A stretch of 64,000 bases of DNA. Source: Ailanthus altissimus. Taxonomy: Eukaryota > Streptophyta > Magnoliopsida > Sapindales > Simaroubaceae. The notes under the pieces are model-generated. The model saw nothing but the letters and a program-made list of their open reading frames with translations. It had not been told where the DNA came from and ran no database searches. This document shows positions 33,163 to 46,067 of this stretch, one piece after another; the first letter of the stretch is position 1, and each line of letters starts with the position of its first letter. The stretch covers positions 25,216,501-25,280,500 of the forward strand of contig OX327695.1 of NCBI GenBank assembly GCA_946807835.1. The letters run 5' to 3'. The position numbers were made by a program, and so were the translations under genes.

Positions 33163-36100
33163 TGATAATTTTTTCTTTTGGATTTTTTTCTTAAATTTTT
33201 GTATAAGTCCAATTTATTACAAGATCTAAAACGAGTCCTAAACAGGTAAAAAAAAAATTGTCATATTTTAATAGAACTCTACATCAAAGTTCAAGACAAT
33301 AAAAGAACTAATGCCTTTATTTTCAAGACTCTAATAAAAGAAATATTGTCCAAATTGAGAAAGTTTGTTATATCCCAATTTAACTTGATTCTACGACCCT
33401 ATACTCATACTACCCTATAAATAAGAGGGCTAAATAATGAAAAAGACACTTGAAAATGGAGATGCTTCTAATAGATCCATAATTTCTCTCCCTAGGTGCA
33501 ATACTCTTTTTCTCCAATTTAAGTTTTTTCTATAAGGTCTTTGTCTCCTTGTATTTCTACTTTAAAATCATTATTCAGTGGTGCCATATGAGTGAGCTCA
33601 TTAAGTTTGGTAACATACACGTATGCTGAATCGGGTTGAACCACTGTAAATTCTCTATCTTGCTACATCTCTTATATTTATTTTTGTTAATCTCAACCTC
33701 ATTTTCAACTAGGGATGGCAAAATTTCTTACGAACTCACTAAAATTCGTTCATATTAAGAAGGATTTGGTAAGGTTTAAAGCAGATTTGGTACGAGTTTA
33801 GTATACAAATTTAAAAATCGCAATAGATTTAGGATGAGTTTATATTTGATAAAAGATCCACGGATACTAGTAACAGATATTTGTAGATATCACAATTTTT
33901 TTTATAATTTTTTTAGAGAAAAAAAGTCATACGCTGTGAATTGCATGCCTAGCACGCTTTGCATGCATGTTAGGAGCGCATATTGTGTACTTAGTATAAA
34001 CTCCTAGTATGTGTGCTAGGAGTTTAAGCGTTAGGCATGTAACATTACGCGCTTCGCATATGCTTCTAATACGCGTGTTAAGTGCTAGGCACGCAACGTT
34101 ATGTACTTAGCGTGCGCTCTTAGCATATGTGTTAAGTGTGTTAGATGCACAATATTGCACTCTTTAGTGTTCACTCCTAGCACGAGTACTAAACGTGGTG
34201 TGCTTAGTGTATGCTTAGACCTAAGCATGCTAGGTGTACAACGTTGTACACTTTTAGCATTCGCTCATAGCAGGCATAGTAAGTGCTATATACTCATTAC
34301 CAAGTTTGTTTAAAATTCACATATAACCCATTACGAATTTGGTAATTAGTGCTTACCCACTAGAGCGGATTTTGTATTAAAATTCTAAACCGTAATATAT
34401 TTTAGAAGGATTTAGTATTTCATTTTTTGAAGCAGATGAGGATGCGGGTTTAGGAATATCTATACCAAGTCCAGTTCATTGCCATCTTTATTTTCAACAA
34501 CTAATAAATTGAACTTGTTAATCTCAAGATAATTAGATTTTGGGTCAACAATTAGTTCTATCAATGGAAAATGCAATACAATTGTAACGACTCAAATCTC
34601 ACATCGGGTAGATTCGTCCAAAGTGAAGGCTTTATAAGAAAAAATTCTCCCACCTCTTGCGAGGCGCCTTTTTAGAATGGTGATGCGTTCCACTTATAAT
34701 GGACAAAACCGTAAGGGGGAAGGACGCGTGCGTGAACTCCAAAGCGAATAATATCTTATACAAAGATTCGGGTAGGCTCTTTAAAAAATAGTCATGAAAA
34801 TTAACCTTGGAGATTAATAATTTAAAGTAAGTTCTTACTTTGGTTAACATTAATTTTTACGCTAGTTTTTTTAAAATATATTTTGATTTTATAATGAATT
34901 ATTTTGTGTGATATCAATTTAATTCATCTCGATTTGAAGATGTTGATATTAATCTCTAGAATATTTGAATTAATTTAGTGGTATGCCAACTCTATTACCT
35001 GAAATAAAAAAAGAACAGGAAGACGTTGGTGTAGGACTTAAACAAAGGACTTAGTCCGAAGAGACTTCAACATGTGGCAGTGCAACCATCAAGGTAGATG
35101 ACTTATGTTAATAAAAGAATGAAAATAATAAATATAAAATAACTCGTAATGCTAACAACCTTATAGCACAGCATTCACTACATATTACTGATTGTTCAGC
35201 CGCTGCTGTAGCCATCATCATTGTCGTTAACACACTTAGAAGTGACTGCCGCCGCTACCCATGCAGAATATTATTGTTTAGGCTATAACTGTCAGCTAGA
35301 AGTTGTCATTGTTCGCTACCTAAAAGCCATCGTTGTCTATCTTCTAGTCTACTCGTTGTGCCCATGAGCTTATCGATGCAAACTTTACTCCAACGACTAA
35401 CAATAGTTTGAAAATTAGTTGAGGAGAAGAGGAGGTTGTTTATCATGAAGAAGCAAAAAAATATATTATGGCTTTGTTCGATGTTTTCACTGAGGCTCCC
35501 TTTATTTTTCAAAAATTCAATTTTGGCCAGTATTTCTTTAATATTTTACAGATAGACCCCTAATCGAACATTAGTCTTCTACTATATTAGGAATCGAGGC
35601 TAAGAACCATGGATCCCAGGATAGAGGTCCAAGGACTTAAGGTTGAGAACTATGGGACTAAGGATAGAAGTGCGATAAACCAAGGATTGAGAACAAAAGT
35701 CTGCATCCAGGCCAAGAACTAAGAAAAAAGTCAACATCGAGGCTAAGGATTGAGAACATAAGTGTACATTAAGGCCGCCTAGGTCCTTATTAAGGTCATT
35801 TAAGTCCTCATCAAGGCCACCTGAGCCTTCATTGAGGTTGCCTAAAGTCCTCACTAAGGCCGTGTAAATCTTCAACACTTAAGCATGATTAAAATGAGGG
35901 CATATCTATGAAGACCTCCTCAACACCCGAGCAGGGTTAAAATGAGGACATATCTTTAATGTCCTTCTCAACATGCTTTCTGGGTAATGCATAAGCCTAA
36001 AAGCGAGAGCATATATTTGAAGATCTCTTCGGTCAACTACCCAAAGAATCCATGTGACCATTAACTAAGATTTCTCAGTTAACTATCCAAAGAGCCTATG

Positions 36101-36854
36101 TGATCCTTAGCTATATTTTCTGCAGTCAACGGTCGATGAGCCCATATAATCATTTCGGGTAAGTTTTCGAGCACACAAACTAAACAAGCTCAATCCAATA
36201 TCAAGATCAGAATAAGACAAAGTTTCACTCTACTCAATATTCTAAGACATACCCAAAATCCAGATCAAACTATTATAAAGTTTTCATTATTAATAAATTA
36301 ATATTGAAATTTGAGCGACTCATGTTCTTAGATTTTGGCATAGACCCAATTTATTACAAGGCCATAAAAGTCATAAACAAGTTAAAAAAAAAAAGAGCTA
36401 TTATATTACAATATGACTCTACATCAAAGTCTCAGACAAAATAAGAGAATTACTATCTTTATTTTGATAAGCCTCTAATAAGAAATCTTAATTGAAAAAG
36501 TATGTTATATCTCAATTTAACTCAATTTCAAGTAACTCTTACTATCCTTTAAATAGGGGACCTAAACAATGAAGAAGGCATTTTAAAAAGAGAGAGGCAT
36601 CTAATAGATCCACAATCTCTTCCCCCTATATGCGACACTCTTCTTCTTTAGTTTATGTTTATTCTATAAAGATTTTGCTTTCATGTAATTTTGATGTAAA
36701 ATTATTATTTAATAATGTCATATGAATTAGCTCATCATATGATATTATTCTTCATCTTGCTACAATTTTTTCTTGGTGGTTAATTTATACTTCGTTCTCA
36801 ACAACCAATAACTTAATTATTGATTTTAAAATTGACCAAAATTTAAGCTCAACA
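33163..36854 (+). mobile_element. Unit B: decayed non-autonomous LTR element
   Basis: Same architecture as in unit A: first direct repeat 33163-34550 interrupted by the hAT-like element, second direct repeat 36312-36854, interior without coding capacity. Confidence 0.5.
33710..34490. mobile_element. Unit B: hAT-like non-autonomous element
   Basis: tagggatggcaaaa start, tttgccatc-type end in reverse, flanked by ttttcaac at 33702-33709 and 34491-34498. 781 bp, orthologous by position to the copy in unit A. Confidence 0.8.
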
Positions 36855-37449
36855 AATTAATTATAGAGCAGAACCAAGCTGCAAGAGAAGAGTTGAAAAG
36901 TAATACTAAAACTTAAATTATGACTGACGGAACAACCGAATGATCGATGTCGGTTCTAGAGACCATGGGAGTCTTATTGTGTGGAAAAGTAACGCTAGAA
37001 GTCTGTAAATTGGCGTGTTGGCATTGCACATATGACTTGACTCATGTAAATGCCAACTATGGACTCGACGTCCCCCTTGACAGTTTGATACTTCAGTCTT
37101 CATGGACCCGCAATTACGTGCCCTTCTGATACCGGCGAGAATAAGATTATTATTGGCTCTACTTGTTTCCTTTTGTCGCTACACTCTCTCCAGCATCCAA
37201 TCCTCAACCTGTGGGTTCAAGTCTACTATTCTAGTTTCGTGACAACTTGCAGCAATGATCAAACTCGCCACTATTGAGAAACAGTAGACGAAGGACAAGG
37301 AACTCAAGTGGGAAGTGATATAAATACGAAAATACCCCGCATTAAGTTCTTACGAAAATATCAACAACACAACTCATACTAGTATTATCAGCTCGTCAAC
37401 CACCTATTTATAACCGAGCGGCAGCAACTATTTTTTAGGCAGGAGAAGA
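36855..37449. other. Region between the decayed LTR element and the dead UGT fragment
   Basis: Repeats in diverged form the spacer motif seen near 24098-24290 and 39345-39520 (gcaagag, aatgagtgatgg-like, tgtggaaaagtaac, tgactcatgtaaatgcc). It also matches 49310-49915 in front of dead fragment E. No gene. Confidence 0.5.
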
Positions 37450-37680
37450 ATGCAATGACATCCGGGATTATCTGCCGAATGGTTTCGTGAGGAGGGCCCG
37501 CAAGAAGGATCTGGTGGTCCCCGTGTGAGCTCCTCAAACTGAGATCCTTCACCATATGCTCATATTGGCGGATTTTTTTCTCACTGCCGTTGCAAAACTC
37601 CAACTAGTATTGTCAATGGAGTGCCCATGATCGCATGGCCACTCTAAGCAGATCAAAACACAGATATCTGGGAAATCAAT
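37450..37680 (+). pseudogene. Dead UGT fragment D (PSPG region)
   Basis: Translates as a remnant of the UGT C-terminal half: DYLPNGFVRRARKKDLVVPV, a stop where the PSPG Trp should be (tga, 37528-37530 region), APQTEIL, then a frameshift, HIGGFFSHC, loss of the GWNS core (RCK), SIVNGVPMIAWPL and another stop. The N-terminal half is not recognisable. The 3' flank (38553-38600) resembles the UGT-2/3/4 3' flank (gacaaaaatagaggct), so this is the relic gene of unit D. Confidence 0.88.
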
Positions 37681-38092
37681 GCAAGTATTATGTGCAAAAC
37701 TAGCTGCAATCGAAGATATTATTGAATAGTTTTCACCAAGTTGAATGATGAGTTATATCCTAGTTGTTTATTGAATTTCAAATTCCACAGAGATAGCATA
37801 TATCAAAGTAGTATTGACAAGAAGATACCACTTTATACATAAAGAGTACTGATTCAAAGATTCATTACATATTAATAATAAGTTCTCACATTTAGTTATC
37901 GATCAAAGACAAATGGAAGCATCTTTGTGCATTTTCCCTTTCTCAGATTTTTTTTCTCTTCTGGAGAAAAAGCAAAAGGGAGCAGAGGCCCAAACCCCAG
38001 GATCCAAGGAACAGAAAGGTCAAGCGTGTACAGGTCCAGTGGCTTTCTTCAGCCATGCCAAATCAATTTCATCCAAGTATGTGGCTAGAATA
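37681..38092. other. Eroded remainder behind dead UGT fragment D
   Basis: No recognisable coding sequence. The 60-codon frame at 37913-38095 shows no family signature. The last 8 bases (ctagaata, 38085-38092) are the target-site copy of the next element. Confidence 0.4.
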
Positions 38093-38518
38093 TAGGGGTG
38101 GGCAATTTAGGATTCGGATCGGGTTTGAAAATTTTTGACTCATACCCAAATTTGATAGGAACACATTTTAGGTCGGGACGAAAAATTTTAATTTTTTTTT
38201 GAAAAAAAATTATTTTGAAAAGACATAATTTTGATTCGGTAAAAAACAATTATTTTGAAAAAATATAGTTTTGATTTGGGTTTAGGACGGGTCAGAATAA
38301 TTCGGGACGGTTCAGGTTTGGGATAATTCGAGACGTTTCGGGTTCGGGACGGGTCGGGATTTCCCGTTCGGGAAATTTTTGAACCCGACCCGTCCCGTTT
38401 GGGACCGAATTTTCTGTCTCAAATGAGTCCCGAACCCATTTCCGTTCTCATCCCGACCAAAAATTTCAGAACGAGTCAGACCGAAAAGAGTCGGGTTCGA
38501 AAATAATACCCACCCCTA
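38093..38518. mobile_element. hAT-type MITE, 426 bp, with internal hairpin
   Basis: Exact 8-bp duplication ctagaata on both sides (38085-38092, 38519-38526). Terminal inverted repeat taggggtgggca / taggggtgggta. No coding sequence. The centre is a GC-rich palindrome: cgggacgggtcggg (38345-38358) and cccgacccgtcccg (38384-38397) are exact reverse complements. End sequence and duplication length fit the hAT superfamily. Confidence 0.9.
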
Positions 38519-38526
38519 CTAGAATA

Positions 38527-39898
38527 TCTCTACAACATGAAATGATAGGTGTTCATGTCTTGACAAAAATAGAGGCTCTAAGTACTAGCCAGGGTTACTA
38601 TAGAGCGAAATTTATTTTTACTTTTCACTTAAGAAGACTTGGACCCTCTTCACCAAAGTAAGAGAAAGAGGCGAGTACTATATTATTAGGTAATTTTAAG
38701 TAGATATCTAATTTATTTAAAAGAATAATGGTATATTTTTTAAATAGTATTTTAAATATTTTTAATTTCAAATGATGTATTTAATAATTATTAGATAGTA
38801 AAATGGTGTAATGAATAATTTTAAAATTTATACTATTTTATCACTCAATGATTACTTAACACCTCAATTTAAAATACAAGATTTAAGATATTATTTAAAA
38901 ACTATAAAATTATTCTTATTCAAAAATATATTAGACAGTTTATATTATTCGTAGTCAAAATAAATATGAAATCCATATTTATTCCGGCGATGTATATATA
39001 TATATATATAATTTCAATTTACCATTTCAAGTACAATCAAGGAAGGAAACTGAAATAATAAAAATAACTCACATATATATACCAATTCTTATATTTACGA
39101 CTGTGTTTAGCCATAAACAATTGCGATCCTAATGTCATCCAAAACAATAGAGACAATGCTGACGAGATGTAACAAACACGCGCACAAATTTTGTCGAAAA
39201 AACTTGTTGAAAGGCAGCAATTAATATTTCATTTCAAGATTCATATTTGATAACTTGATATGCAACAATTATAACACAAATTATACTCTATGAATATAAA
39301 ATGATTTGTTTTACAGTTGGTTATCAACTAATTATGTCCCCACTTCAAGCTGCAAGAGTTGAAACGTAACACTAGAAGCTAAATTACGAGTGATGGATCT
39401 GTCGGACGAAGTTGCACGCCATCATATGTGTGGAAAAGTAACAATAGAAGGTTCTAAACTAGCTTGTTTGTATTGCATCATACGTAATTTAACCTTATCT
39501 TTGATTTACATAATTGTCATTCCTCCTTAAAAGCTTAACAAAAATAGAGTAAAATTCTCTCTTAAACTAAATTTTTACCTAAATAAATATAAATATATTA
39601 TTAATGATTGATAAAAAAATTATATTAAAAAAAGTAGATCTTGATTATCTATAATACAAGTCAAAAGATTTTTGAGAACTTAAATAAACTTAACTTACAA
39701 AAGAATCTTAATTCAAGAAAAATAAGACAAAAAGAGTATTCAACTCCATTTTATTAAAAGATATATTGGCAATTGATATCATTTGTAATTTTATAAATAG
39801 ATATTAGATCAAGAATGAATATTCATTCCTTTAAATTAGTAGTAGGAAATGCTTAGAGTTATAGTTGATGATATTGGCAATAATTATAGTTTATACTC
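38527..39898. other. Unit D: diverged spacer
   Basis: Diverged match to 31925-33162 of unit B (ccctcttcaccaaagtaagag, tatatata microsatellite at 38996-39010, gttgcacgccatc). It contains extra AT-rich DNA near 38705-38930 not seen in A-C. No gene. Confidence 0.55.
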
Positions 39899-40666
39899 GA
39901 TAAATATTTTCTTTTGAATTTGCTTCCCTTAGATTTTGACATAAGCCCAATTAATTGCAAGGTTTAGAGAGAATTTTAAATAGATAAAAAGAAAGTTGTC
40001 ATATTTTAGTAAAACTCTATATCAAAGTCCTAAATAAATTTGAGAACTATTGCCTTTATTTTGTCAGGACTCTAATAAAAGAAATATTGTCATAACTGAA
40101 AAGTTTGTTATATTCTAATTTAATTTAGATTCTATGATTCCATACTCCACTGCCTTATAAATAGGAGAGCTGAACAATAAAGAAGGCATCTTAGAAAGAG
40201 AGAGGCATCCAATAGATCCACAATCTCTTCCTTTAGGGGCAACACTTTTCTTCTCTAATTTAATTTTATTCTATAAAGACTTTGGCTTTATGTATCTTTA
40301 CTTTAAAATTATTATTCAATAGTGCCATATAAGTGAGTTTAGTAAGTTCGGTAAAGTAGACGTAAGTTCAAATTAGGCTAAATCACTATAAATTATCATC
40401 TCTTATCTTTATTTTTGTTAACCTCAACCTTGTTTTCCAAAACCAATAAATTTAATTCATTAACCTCAAGATGATAAGATTTTGAGTCAATAATTCGATA
40501 ACATCTATGGAAAACACAATAAAAAGTTATGAAGATTAACAATTAAAATATAAGTTCTTATCTTGGTTAACATTAATTTTTACACTGCCTTTTTATTTAG
40601 GATGATATATTTTGATTTTATAACGAATTTGTGTGATATCAATTTAATTCATCTCAATTTGAAGTT

Positions 40667-41385
40667 TGTGAGAATATTGATTAAAAATCATCAGAATATG
40701 ATTTGGAAATCAAGCAAAGTGCATAGGGTGTGCACGGATCGAAGACGGACGCGAAAAGAGGCTGAAAACAAAGAAGGGCGCACCAGGCGCTAGTGTTACG
40801 GTGTCCAGGTGTGAGCGCCGCGGCGCCAGGAGACCAGTGCCGCAGCGCCCAGCAGATGCACGCCAGCGCTACGGTGATGAGAGCCTAGCGCTACGGCGCT
40901 GGAGACGGGAACAGTATCCCGAAATAAGAAAACTTCCTTATTTCGTCTCCTACTTGCTTTAGAATTCTCTAATACGACTCCCACACGTATGGGGTAAACT
41001 TAGGACATCCCAAAGCCTATATAAAGGCTATCAATTGGCTTGTAAACATATTTTTGTGATCAACAAAAAATCTTAGTGATCAAGGTTGAGAAATCTAAGT
41101 GATCATCAACAATCTTTATAGTTCTTTGTGAGAGAAAATTCTTAGAATGAGAAGAGAGAGTTTTCTTTGTGATCGTTCTTGTAATAGGCATACTTTGTGG
41201 TTACATTGTGATTTATAATAAGAGAAGAGTGTGATCTTGATCCGTCGTGGATGTAGGCAAGTTGTCAAACCACGTAATTCTTTGTGTGTTCTTCTTCTAC
41301 CCTTTCTCTTTATTTCTTAGTAACTTGTTCTGCATTATTATTTGCTTGGGAGTTTTTTGCTTGTTTTTGTGCTTCCGCTTCAACA
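40667..41385 (+). repeat. Copia-3 5' LTR with GC-rich repeat block
   Basis: 719 bp. A block at about 40778-40905 contains repeated gcgccgcggcgcc, gccgcagcgcc and gcgctacggcgct words in otherwise AT-rich DNA. The 3' LTR is 64 bp shorter, mainly in this block. Confidence 0.9.
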
Positions 41386-41417
41386 AACTTGTATCAGAGC
41401 ATTGGTTCTAAGTAGAC

Positions 41418-42250
41418 ATGACCATACTCAAGTATGAGGTAGAGAAATGTAACGGTAAGAATGACTTCAATCTATGAAAGATGAAGGTTAAGGTGTTGTT
41501 GGTGAGCCAAAAGCTTGATTCAGCATTAGAGGAGACTGCAGCTCTATCTAGTGATGAAGAGAAGATGCCAGAGTCATCTAAAGCAAAAGCAGAAGCAGAA
41601 AGAAGGGATATTCAAGAAAGAGCTCATAACACAATCCTTCTGTCATTAAGCGATGAAGTACTAAGGGAAGTAGTAGGTGAGACAATGGCGATAGGTCTTT
41701 AGAAAAAGCTTGACTCCCTTTATATGCAGAAATCGTTGGCCAACCGATTGCATATAAAGAAGAAGCTGTATCAGCTGTCCATATCAGAGGGGGCGCCGAT
41801 AAAGGATTATATAGACGCCTTCAATAAGATCATCCTTGATCTTGAGTCTATCAATATCAAGATAGAAGATGAGGATAGAGCAATTATCCTGCTGAGTTTA
41901 CTCCCAAAAACTATTAGAGTTTTATTGATACGCTACTCTACGGCAGAGAGAGTTTAACGATGAGTGATGTAAAATCATCATTAAACTCAAAGTTATTAGG
42001 AAAGTAGACTGAGGGCAATGCAGAAAGCTTATTTGTAAGAGGAAGACCCTCATATAGAGATGGGAATAAAAAAGGCTCAAGGTCGAAGTTTAGGACTCCA
42101 AGGAAGTGCTATTGCTGCAAGAAAGATGGACACTTCATAAAGGACTGTTCTGAGAAGAAAGCACAGGACAAGAAGGAAGCGGATGCTACGCTGACATATG
42201 ATGATAGCTATGACAGTGCAGAGACACTCGTCGCTACTGATGGTATGAAC
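41418..42250 (+). pseudogene. Copia-3 gag
   Basis: ATG at 41418, 18 bases after the primer site. The frame runs into a stop where FNLWK is expected (tga, 41475-41477 region) and again at 41701-41703 where LWEKL is expected, both former Trp codons. Further frameshifts follow 41957. The zinc knuckle at 42108-42149 is intact (C-x2-C-x4-H-x4-C). Confidence 0.85.
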
Positions 42251-42254
42251 TCTA

Positions 42255-43371
42255 AACAATGGATTTTAAATTCTAGTTGTACTTTTCACATGTACCCGCA
42301 CAAGTCTTGGTTTACAAATTTTTAGCCCATTAGTGGTGGTAAGGTCTTAATAGGTAATGATGTTGCATGTCAAATGATGGAAATTGGTAGTGATGGGCGA
42401 GTGAGAGAGTTGACAGATGTTAGGTATGTTCCTGACTTGAAGAGAAACTTGATTTCACTGAGGACTTTAGACCAGAATGGATGTTCCATCAGGATCGACG
42501 GAGGGATTTTAAGAGTTTTGAAGGGTTCCATGGTGGTAATGAGAGGAGAGAAGCACAAAAGTGTTTATGTGTTTTAGGGTGAAGTCGTGAGTGGTTCTGC
42601 ACTATTCTCTGTAGATGATGAGAGTATGAAAACTAAGTTGCGGCATCTTAGACTGGCATATCTAGACGAGAGAAACCTAAAGGAGTTATTTAGTCAAAAG
42701 GCGTTTGGTGAGGATAAGTTCCAGGCCTTAGAGTTTTGTGAGCATTGTGTGCTTGGAAAAGTATATAGAGTGAGGTTCAGTACCGGCGAGCACAAGATTA
42801 AGGGGACTCTTGACTACATACACTCGGATATTTGGGGACCAACTCAGACAGCTACTCATGGTGGTGCCAGGTATTTTCTCAACTTGATTGATGACTATTC
42901 AAAGAAGATGTGGGTCTATATGTTGAAGACCAAGGATCAAGTATTTGATGTGTTAAAGACTTGGAAGGCTCTTGTTGAGAATCAGACTGGTAAAAGAGTG
43001 AAGAGGTTGAGAACTGACAACGGCCTCGAATTTTACAACAGACAGTTTGATGGGTTTTGTGCGAAGCATGAGATTGCAAAGAGAGGATGAACAGAACCTT
43101 ACTTGAAAGGGTGAGATGCATGCTTACCAATGCGAAGATGTCCAAGACATTCTGGGGAGAAGCTGTAGTAACAGCAGCTTACTTGATTAATAGAAGTCCT
43201 TCATCAGCAATTGACTTCAAGACGCTAGAAGAGAAATGGCCTGGCAATCCTCCGACGTATGACCACCTCAGAATATTTGGTTGTTCTACCTTTGTACATG
43301 CTAAGGAGGGGAAGTTGGAACCTAGAGCTATAAAAGGGATATTCATAGGATATCCCGAAGGAGTAAAATGA
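42255..43371 (+). pseudogene. Copia-3 protease and integrase
   Basis: The protease motif reads WILNSSCTFHMY: the catalytic Asp of the usual DSG/DSA is Asn, so the protease would be dead. Pre-integrase (LRHLRLAYLDERNL, FCEHCVLGK) and integrase core (HSDIWGP, FLNLIDDYSKKMWVY, LRTDNGLEF) follow in 42587-43090. A break at 43087 removes some residues before NRTLLERVRCML, then INRSPSSAI and FIGYPEGVK to 43371. Confidence 0.88.
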
Positions 43372-43377
43372 TACAAG

Positions 43378-45340
43378 GTGTGGTGTAAAGACTTGACACC
43401 ACCAAGGAGTATCATAAGTTGTGATATGACGTTCGATGAGACGACGATGCTGAAAACCTCCCAAAGAGATGAGAAAGAAGAACCTGTGCCTAAGGAAGAC
43501 TCAGCATTCGAGTCAATAAAAGTTGAAGTAGAGCCTGAAAATGGATCTGATATGCCTTCAGATCAACACTTCAACAAAGAAATCCTTGAAGATGAACTAA
43601 GAATACCGGCGAGTTCCTCCAAGTCCACCCAAAAGAAGACTAGAACTCCTAAGTTGGAACTTAAAGAGTACCAACTTGTTAGAGACAGGCTAAGGAGAAC
43701 GATAAACCCACTAGTCAGGTATGCACAAGCAGATTTAGTTGCCCATTCTTTTAATTCTGCTTACATTCTTGAGTATGATGAGCCTAGAACATATGGTGAG
43801 GCTATAAAGAGTGAAAAGAAGAATGAATGGCAGCAGGCCATGGAAGAAGAGATTAGTTCTCCTAGGAAGAATAATACATGAAAGTTGGTGGAGAAACCTC
43901 AAAAGAAGCTAGTCGGGTGCAAGTGGGTGTATAAGGTGAAGGAGGGGATACCGGGGATAGAGCCTACGAGATTCAAGGCTAGGTTAGTTACATAAGGTCT
44001 TACTCAGAGAGAAGGAGTAGATTTTCATGAGATATTCTCTCCAGTTGTCAAGCATACATCCATTAGGATTTTGTTAGCCATATGTGTAAACTTTGATTTA
44101 CATCTAGAGCATATAAATGTAAAGATAGCTTTTCTGCATAGAGAGCTTGAAAAAATGATATATATGGTATAGTCGCAGGGGTTCGAGGAGCCCGAAAAAG
44201 AAGATCATGCTTGTTTACTAAAGAAGTCATTGTACGGGGTAAAGCAATCAACTAGACAGTGGTATAGGAGATTTGATGAGTTTATGATGGCTTGTGGTTT
44301 TAGTAGAAGCAAGTATGACGGATGCGTGTACTTTAAGAACATAAGTTGTGGTATGATGTATTTGCTTCTATACGTCGATGATATGTTGATCGCATGTAAG
44401 AATATAGAAGAAATACAGAAGCTCAAGAAGCAGTTGAGTGGCGAGTTTGAAATGAAGGATTTGGGAGCAGCGAAGAGTTTTGGGTATAGATATTGTGAGG
44501 GAAAGAAGAGATGTTATTTTCTTGTCTCAATAGCGATATATAGTCAAAATTCTAGAGAAGTTTGGTATATCCAACGCGAAGGCTGTCTCTACTCATTTGT
44601 CTATCCATTTCAGACTTTCAGCAGCACAGTCGCCGACATCCGATGAGGAAAAATTACAGATGAGCAAAGTACCGTATGCAAGCGCTGTGGGGAGCATTAT
44701 GTATACAATGGTTTACACAAGACCAAACGAAGCACAGGCCATGAGTGTGGTGAGTAGATACATGGCGAATTCGGAGAAGGATCACTGACTTGCTAGAAAG
44801 TGGATTTTGAGATATCTCAAGGGAACGTCGAATCACAGGTTAATGTATAAGAGGGATGAGGACAATAATGAAATGGTAAGAGGGTAAGTAGACTCAGATT
44901 ATAAAAGTGATCTTGACAAGAGAAGATTATTGACAAGCTACGTATTCACAGTGTTTGGGTGTAGTGTGTGTTGGAGATCAGTTCTACAACATGTAGTTGC
45001 ACTATCTGCCACAGAGGCGGAGTACATAGCTGTTGGTGAAGCTATCAAGGAGGCCGTATGGTTAAAAGGCATATGCGTGGAGGTATTGGCTAGTGAAGAT
45101 GTGAACACCAGTGTGTATTGTGATAGCCAGAGTGCCATACACCTAAGCAAGTATCAAGTATTCCATGAGAGGTCAAAACACATTGATGTGAGGCTCCATT
45201 ACATTTGAGAGATTGTTCAAAGTGGTGAAATTAATCTAACAAAGATATCGTCGTCTGAAAACCCTACTGATATATTGATTAAGCCACTACCATCGGTTAA
45301 GTTTATCCTATGCAAGGACTTAACCAGAGTCACTACTTTG
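43378..45340 (+). pseudogene. Copia-3 reverse transcriptase and RNase H
   Basis: RT starts in 43378-43881 (EWQQAMEEEISSPRKNNT), then continues with stops through GCKWVYKVKEG, RLVT, GVDFHEIFSPVVK and SLYGVKQSTRQWYRRFDEF. The catalytic YVDD lies at 44371-44382. RNase H follows at 44890-45340 with SATEAEYIAVGEAIKEAVWL and CDSQSAIHLSK and the end motif NPTDILIKPLP. Multiple stops and at least two frameshifts. Confidence 0.88.
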
Positions 45341-45412
45341 TGAGGATGATCGAAGATGCTAAAATGAGAGATCGAGTTGCTTTGTGGATGATTTTGAATC
45401 AAAGAGGGGATT

Positions 45413-46067
45413 TGTGAGAATATTGATTAAAAATCATCGGAATATGATTTGGGGATCAAGCCAAGTGCGTAGGGTGCGCACGGATCGAAGACGGATGGAT
45501 GCAAAAGGAGGCAAAAAATGAAGAACGTCGAATCATTCCAAAACCTAAGCTTTACGGTGCTAAGAGACCAGCGCCGCGGAGCTAGAGACGGGAATAGTAT
45601 CCCAAAATAAGGAAACTTTCTTATTTCGTCTCCCACTTGCTCTAGGACTCCCTAATACAACTCCTACACGTATATGATAAACCTAGGACGTCCCAAAGCC
45701 TATATAAAGCTATCAATTGGCTTGTAAACACATTTTTGTGATCAATAAGAAATCTTAGTGATCAAGGTTGAGAAATCTAAGTGATCATCAACAATTTTTG
45801 TGGTTCTTTATGAGAGAAAATCCCTAGAGTGAGAAGAAAGAGTTTTCTTTGTGATCTTTCTTGTAATATGCATACTTTGTGGTTGCCTTATAATTCATAA
45901 TAAGAGAGGAGTGTGATCTTGATCTGCCGTGGATGTAGGCAAGTTGTCAAACCACGTAATTCTTTGTGTGTTCTTCTTTTACCCTTTCTCTTTATTTCTT
46001 AGTAGGTTGTTTTGCATCATTTTTTGCTTGGAAGTTTTTTACTTGTTTGTGTGCTTCTGCTTCAACA
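45413..46067 (+). repeat. Copia-3 3' LTR
   Basis: 655 bp, clearly diverged from the 5' LTR and missing most of the GC-rich block, which suggests an old insertion or deletion between repeat units. Confidence 0.9.

Larger units (their letters stand above)
28346..37930. repeat. Segmental duplication, copy B
   Basis: Matches 54416-64000 at a constant offset of 26,070 bases to the end of the window, with about a dozen substitutions and no visible indel (about 99.9% identity). Base 28345 differs from 54415 and nothing further left matches. The true right end is unknown because copy C runs off the window. Confidence 0.97.
40667..46067 (+). mobile_element. Copia-3, Ty1/copia LTR retrotransposon
   Basis: Exact 5-bp target-site duplication aagtt (40662-40666 and 46068-46072). 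LTRs 40667-41385 and 45413-46067 begin TGTGAGAATATTG and end TTCAACA. A variant primer site (ttgtatcagagc, 41389-41400) and a purine tract (aaagagggga, 45401-45410) are in place. The gag-pol order is copia-like, but stops, frameshifts and a mutated protease active site make it defective. Confidence 0.95.

Noticed and set aside
35600..35878. 92-codon Leu/Asn-rich minus frame (also 61670-61948)
   Set aside because: Arises from the 21-bp tandem repeat in the decayed LTR element; shortened in unit A by substitutions.
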